From contig USLW01000061.1 of NCBI GenBank assembly GCA_900555605.1, positions 1 through 9,053 of the forward strand: 9,053 nt of DNA, read 5' to 3'. The position numbers and the translations under genes were made by a program. Shown one piece after another: positions 6,580 through 9,053 of this stretch (within the stretch, counting starts at the first letter, position 1; every line of letters begins with the position of its first letter). The notes beneath the pieces were generated by a model that was not told the DNA's origin, searched no databases, and worked only from the letters and a program-made list of their open reading frames with translations. The stretch comes from an uncultured Clostridium sp. (GTDB taxonomy: Bacteria; Bacillota; Clostridia; UBA1212; UBA1255).

Positions 6580-7439
6580 GCCGGCATCCCCTCTCGGTGC
6601 TCCGCACGGTAAGCACGGGGCGTCTTTTTATAATAAATGCGAAAGGCTTTTGTAAAATATGCAGGGGAGCGGAATCCAGCGCGTTCGCTGATTTCGCTGA
6701 CGGACAGAGACGTGCCGCGCAGTAGGTTTGCCGCGTATTGGAGCCGCAGTTTTTTGACATAATCGGTGTAGGACAGACCGGTCTCCCGTCTGAATAAGTC
6801 CCCGAAATAATTTGCCGAATAATGGAATCTGGCGGCGGTCTCTGTTTTGGAAATCGGCGTGCGGAAATTTCTTTTGATGTATATGAGCACCTCCCGCAGC
6901 GCAGCGCCTGCCGCCTGCCCGCCTGTATACCGCGGGCGCTGCGCCGCGGACGCGCGCAGTACCGAAAGACAGAGATGCGTTAAAAGACTTTGTATCGCAA
7001 TTTCCCGATAAGGACGGAACTCTGCGTATTCTGAACGGAGCCGCTCGGCTTCCTGAAGAAGAACGGCGAAGTCCGCCTCCTGCAGCGATGCGGAAAGCGG
7101 TTCTGTTTGTTCGTAAATGGCATTTATCAGGCCCTCGGGCAGCATAGTCTCCTGAAAATTTATATTAAGCAGACGGATTCCTGCGGGTGTGTCCGCCGTT
7201 ACGGTATGACAATCGGAGGGTGTCAGCAAATAAATGCTGCCGGGCTTCAGCGGAGAAGTAATCTCGTTGCGGATATGAAAGCCGCTGCCCCCGCAAAACA
7301 GCTCAAGCTCAAAATAGTCATGGTAATGAATATCCTGGAGCGCGCGTCCGTGGGCGGAAACGGTATGATATTCGATTGTGAACGGCAGCGGATTTGTCAA
7401 AATATCACGCCGCATAAGGTACGCATCTGCATTTTTCAT
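6576..7439 (-). CDS. AraC family transcriptional regulator (287 aa)
   Basis: The N-terminal half is a cupin-like sensor (H-Y-H-D-Y-F-E-L-E-L-F, then G-S-I-Y-L-L-T-P-S-D-C-H, a classic AraC cupin pattern). The C-terminal half (about 179-287) is a double HTH: I-S-K-T-E-T-A-A-R-F-H-Y-S-A-N-Y-F-G-D-L-F-R-R-E-T-G, then V-S-E-I-S-E-R-A-G-F-R-S-P-A-Y-F-T-K-A-F. The start was set at the ATG at 7439, preceded by GGGAGG (7452-7457) at 12 bases. A GTG at 7475 also has a GGAGG 10 bases upstream and would add 12 residues of unusual composition, so it is a real alternative. It is divergent from the ROK-SIS gene across a 301-base spacer and is its most likely regulator. It is not close in sequence to the first AraC protein and is not a recent duplicate. 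Confidence 0.92.
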   Translation of the reverse strand: MKNADAYLMRRDILTNPLPFTIEYHTVSAHGRALQDIHYHDYFELELFCGGSGFHIRNEITSPLKPGSIYLLTPSDCHTVTADTPAGIRLLNINFQETMLPEGLINAIYEQTEPLSASLQEADFAVLLQEAERLRSEYAEFRPYREIAIQSLLTHLCLSVLRASAAQRPRYTGGQAAGAALREVLIYIKRNFRTPISKTETAARFHYSANYFGDLFRRETGLSYTDYVKKLRLQYAANLLRGTSLSVSEISERAGFRSPAYFTKAFRIYYKKTPRAYRAEHREGMPA

Positions 7440-7740
7440 TTTACCGCACAGCCTCCCTGCAGGATATCCCCACACCGCAGCGCAGCCTCCGGACAGCCGC
7501 AGTGTACGGATATCCGGAAACTGTGCCGCAGTGCAGCCGGTTGTATTTTATATTATTTTTTTAAAAAGATAAAGTGTATAAAGGTTTAAAAAGCGTAAAA
7601 TAAAGGATTTAAATGGGATCCCGATATTCTGGGAAAATTTAAAATATGTGATTTGTTATATTTTATACGTGATGTGGAGCTTGTGTGCCCCTGATTCCGG
7701 CGCTATCCTGAAAAAAACAGAAAGCCGGAGTGTGAAAGAA
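7440..7740. promoter_or_regulatory. 301-base divergent control region, AraC / ROK-SIS
   Basis: Two parts. The half near the AraC gene is GC-rich and holds two GGATATCC palindromes (7462-7469 and 7508-7515, the second extended to CGGATATCCG, 7507-7516) and two copies of GCCGCAGTG (7496-7504 and 7525-7533, 29 bases apart), which are plausible operator elements. From about 7541 to 7670 it is very AT-rich. An extended -10 box TG-T-TATATT (7654-7662) is the best rightward promoter candidate and gives a leader of about 70 bases for the ROK-SIS gene. A weak leftward -10 (TAAAAT, 7545-7550 read on the minus strand) could serve the AraC gene. No small gene is evident. Confidence 0.4.
7696..7730 (+). 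promoter_or_regulatory. Leader hairpin that could cover the ROK-SIS ribosome binding site
   Basis: TCCGGC (7696-7701) pairs with GCCGGA (7724-7729), the latter containing most of the only Shine-Dalgarno-like sequence (GGAG, 7727-7730). CTG and CAG (7708-7710, 7718-7720) can pair inside it around an A7 loop. The fold could reduce translation initiation unless opened. The ATG at 7741 is 10 bases from GGAG; an in-frame GTG at 7732 is too close to be used. Confidence 0.35.
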
Positions 7741-9053
7741 ATGTATCTGATCGGAATTGATATCGGCGGAACAAAGTGTGCGGTTAGCCTCGGAAAAATC
7801 AAGACAGCCCCGGCGCGGCGTATTTCAGGTGAAAATGCTTCCGGGAGCGGGGCGCTTGCAGCAGCGATACCGGAGATCCTGGCAAAAACGCAGTTTTCGA
7901 CGCAGGGCCCGCCGGAGGCCGTTCTTGAAAAATGCAAAAACGAGATGGATGCAATTCTGCAAAAGGCAGGGCTGTCGTATCAGGACGCAGCAGGCATCGG
8001 AATCAGCTGCGGAGGGCCGCTGGACACGATCCGGGGTGAAATTCTATCCCCGCCGAACCTTCCGGGCTGGGACCGCATTCCCGTAGTGTCTTTTTTTGAA
8101 ACCCAAACGGGCCTTAAAACGCGGCTGCAGAACGGCGCCAATGCCTGCGCGGCAGCGGAATGGATGTTCGGCGCTGGCCGGGGGACGCAGAACATGATTT
8201 TTCTAACCTTTGGAACCGGGTTAGGAGCAGGCCTGATTTTAAACGGCGGTTTATATAGCGGAACGTGTGATCTGGCAGGAGAGGCCGGTCATCTGCGGCT
8301 GGCCTCCGACGGCCCCCGGGGATACGGCAAAGCAGGGTCTGCAGAAGGCTTCTGCAGCGGGGGCGGCATCACACGGGCCGGGATTGCTGCCGTAAAATAT
8401 GCGATAGAACAGGGCGAAACGCCGCTGCTTCTGCAGCGGGCGGGAAGCACGGAACGGATCACGGCAAAATTAATTGCAGAACTGGCGTATGAAGGTGATC
8501 CCCTGTGCCTGCGTATTTACCGCGTCTGCGGACAGCAGCTTGGAAAACTGCTGGGCATGCTGATTGATCTGCTCAATCCGGAGCGGATTATTATCGGTGG
8601 GATTTTCGCGCGGTGCAGAGATCTGATAGAGCCGGAGATGTATGCGGTACTGAAACAGGAAGCGCTGCAGCCTGCTTCCGCGGCGTGCCGGATCTTGCCG
8701 GCTGCGCTGGGAGAGGAAATCGGGGATTATGCTGCGCTGTCCGCCGCAGCATATGGTTTTTTTTCTTCGGGGGTTATGGATTCCGATCTGCCGGCTCCTT
8801 GGCTGCGGGAGCGCCTTTTCAGCCGGCGGCCTTCCGCGGTTATGCAGGTACTTCCGATTTATGCGGAGCTCCTGCAGCGCTATCCGCAGCTGCAGGTCTG
8901 CGGAAATCATATTTTTGAAGCATTTCTGCTGCTTGCGGAAACCTTTGAAAACGGCGGCCGCGTGCTGTGCTGCGGAAATGGCGGAAGCTGTGCGGACAGC
9001 GATCATCTCGTAGGGGAACTCATGAAGAGCTTCCGCTTTCGGCGGGCGCTTCC
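7741..9053 (+). CDS. ROK-family kinase / SIS phosphosugar isomerase fusion (3' end outside window)
   Basis: The frame stays open for 437 codons to the window edge. Residues 1 to about 345 are a ROK (glucokinase/hexosamine-kinase type) module: phosphate loop D7-x-G-G-T-K12, second phosphate motif F-G-T-G-L-G-A-G (157-164), sugar-binding E181-A-G-H184, and I-I-I-G-G near 283-287. From about 365 a SIS domain of the GmhA-like type begins, with G-N-G-G-S (412-416) followed by A-D-S-D-H-L-V-G-E-L-M-K. SIS domains isomerise or deaminate phosphosugars, so the fusion would couple phosphorylation of a sugar to the next step. Two oddities: the usual catalytic N-D-x-N is N-G-A-N (Gly132), and the Cys-rich zinc motif of many ROK proteins is replaced by G-P-R-G-Y-G-K. 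The module may be inactive, a sensor, or carry a sequence error. No ribosome binding site precedes the SIS part, so it is not a separate gene. Confidence 0.85.
   Translation, partial: MYLIGIDIGGTKCAVSLGKIKTAPARRISGENASGSGALAAAIPEILAKTQFSTQGPPEAVLEKCKNEMDAILQKAGLSYQDAAGIGISCGGPLDTIRGEILSPPNLPGWDRIPVVSFFETQTGLKTRLQNGANACAAAEWMFGAGRGTQNMIFLTFGTGLGAGLILNGGLYSGTCDLAGEAGHLRLASDGPRGYGKAGSAEGFCSGGGITRAGIAAVKYAIEQGETPLLLQRAGSTERITAKLIAELAYEGDPLCLRIYRVCGQQLGKLLGMLIDLLNPERIIIGGIFARCRDLIEPEMYAVLKQEALQPASAACRILPAALGEEIGDYAALSAAAYGFFSSGVMDSDLPAPWLRERLFSRRPSAVMQVLPIYAELLQRYPQLQVCGNHIFEAFLLLAETFENGGRVLCCGNGGSCADSDHLVGELMKSFRFRRAL

Noticed and set aside
7440..7475. GTG at 7475 as the start of the second AraC gene
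   Set aside because: Possible, since GGAGG lies 10 bases upstream, but the extra 12 residues look atypical for the family. The ATG at 7439 also has a Shine-Dalgarno sequence and gives a usual N-terminus.
8470..9006. Long minus-strand open frame opposite the ROK-SIS gene
   Set aside because: Its translation is Arg/Gln-rich with no domain pattern. It is a shadow of the plus-strand gene, which has continuous ROK and SIS motifs.

Overview
The window looks like a piece of a Gram-positive Clostridia-type genome, probably a gut-associated Bacillota (Oscillospiraceae or Lachnospiraceae-like). The support is strong AGGAGG-type ribosome binding sites, a Cys lipobox in two exported proteins, two C-terminal sortase-type anchors (P-E-T-G-E and V-K-T-G-D, each followed by one membrane span and a basic tail), and two AraC-type one-component regulators beside sugar-metabolism genes. 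No rRNA, tRNA, CRISPR array, transposase or phage gene is visible.

Layout. (1) Bases 2-583: the 3' end of a cell-wall-anchored surface protein whose start lies outside the window. (2) 596-1438, minus strand: an AraC regulator, divergent from (3) 1585-2784, a Gfo/Idh/MocA-fold protein with the motif set of GH109 NAD-dependent alpha-N-acetylgalactosaminidases, and (4) 2851-4239, an exported lipoprotein metallophosphoesterase with a C-terminal FN3-like domain. (5) 4329-5093 and (6) 5263-5949: two paralogous surface proteins, each with one F5/8 type C (CBM32-like) domain. The first carries a sortase-type anchor and the second a lipid anchor. A strong intrinsic terminator ends this group at 5975-6008. 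(7) 6127-6579: an unrecognised 150-residue protein with its own promoter. Its stop codon overlaps that of (8) 6576-7439, minus strand, a second AraC regulator. (9) 7741 to the window end: a ROK-family sugar-kinase module fused in frame to a SIS-type phosphosugar isomerase module. It has no stop codon before the window ends.

How it may work together (inference): galactose/GalNAc-type glycan recognition at the surface (F5/8C proteins), an intracellular GH109-like enzyme, a phosphosugar kinase/isomerase fusion and two sugar-responsive AraC regulators suggest a small host-glycan or amino-sugar use locus. No transporter, sortase or secreted glycosidase is in the window, so the pathway cannot be closed from this sequence alone.

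The most distinctive observations are these. The paralogous F5/8C pair seems to have switched anchor type: the lipobox Cys of one is Phe at the identical position in the other, which carries a sortase tail instead. The ROK-SIS fusion has Gly in place of the expected catalytic Asp of the N-D-x-N motif. A long perfect-arm hairpin sits in the spacer between the two F5/8C genes.
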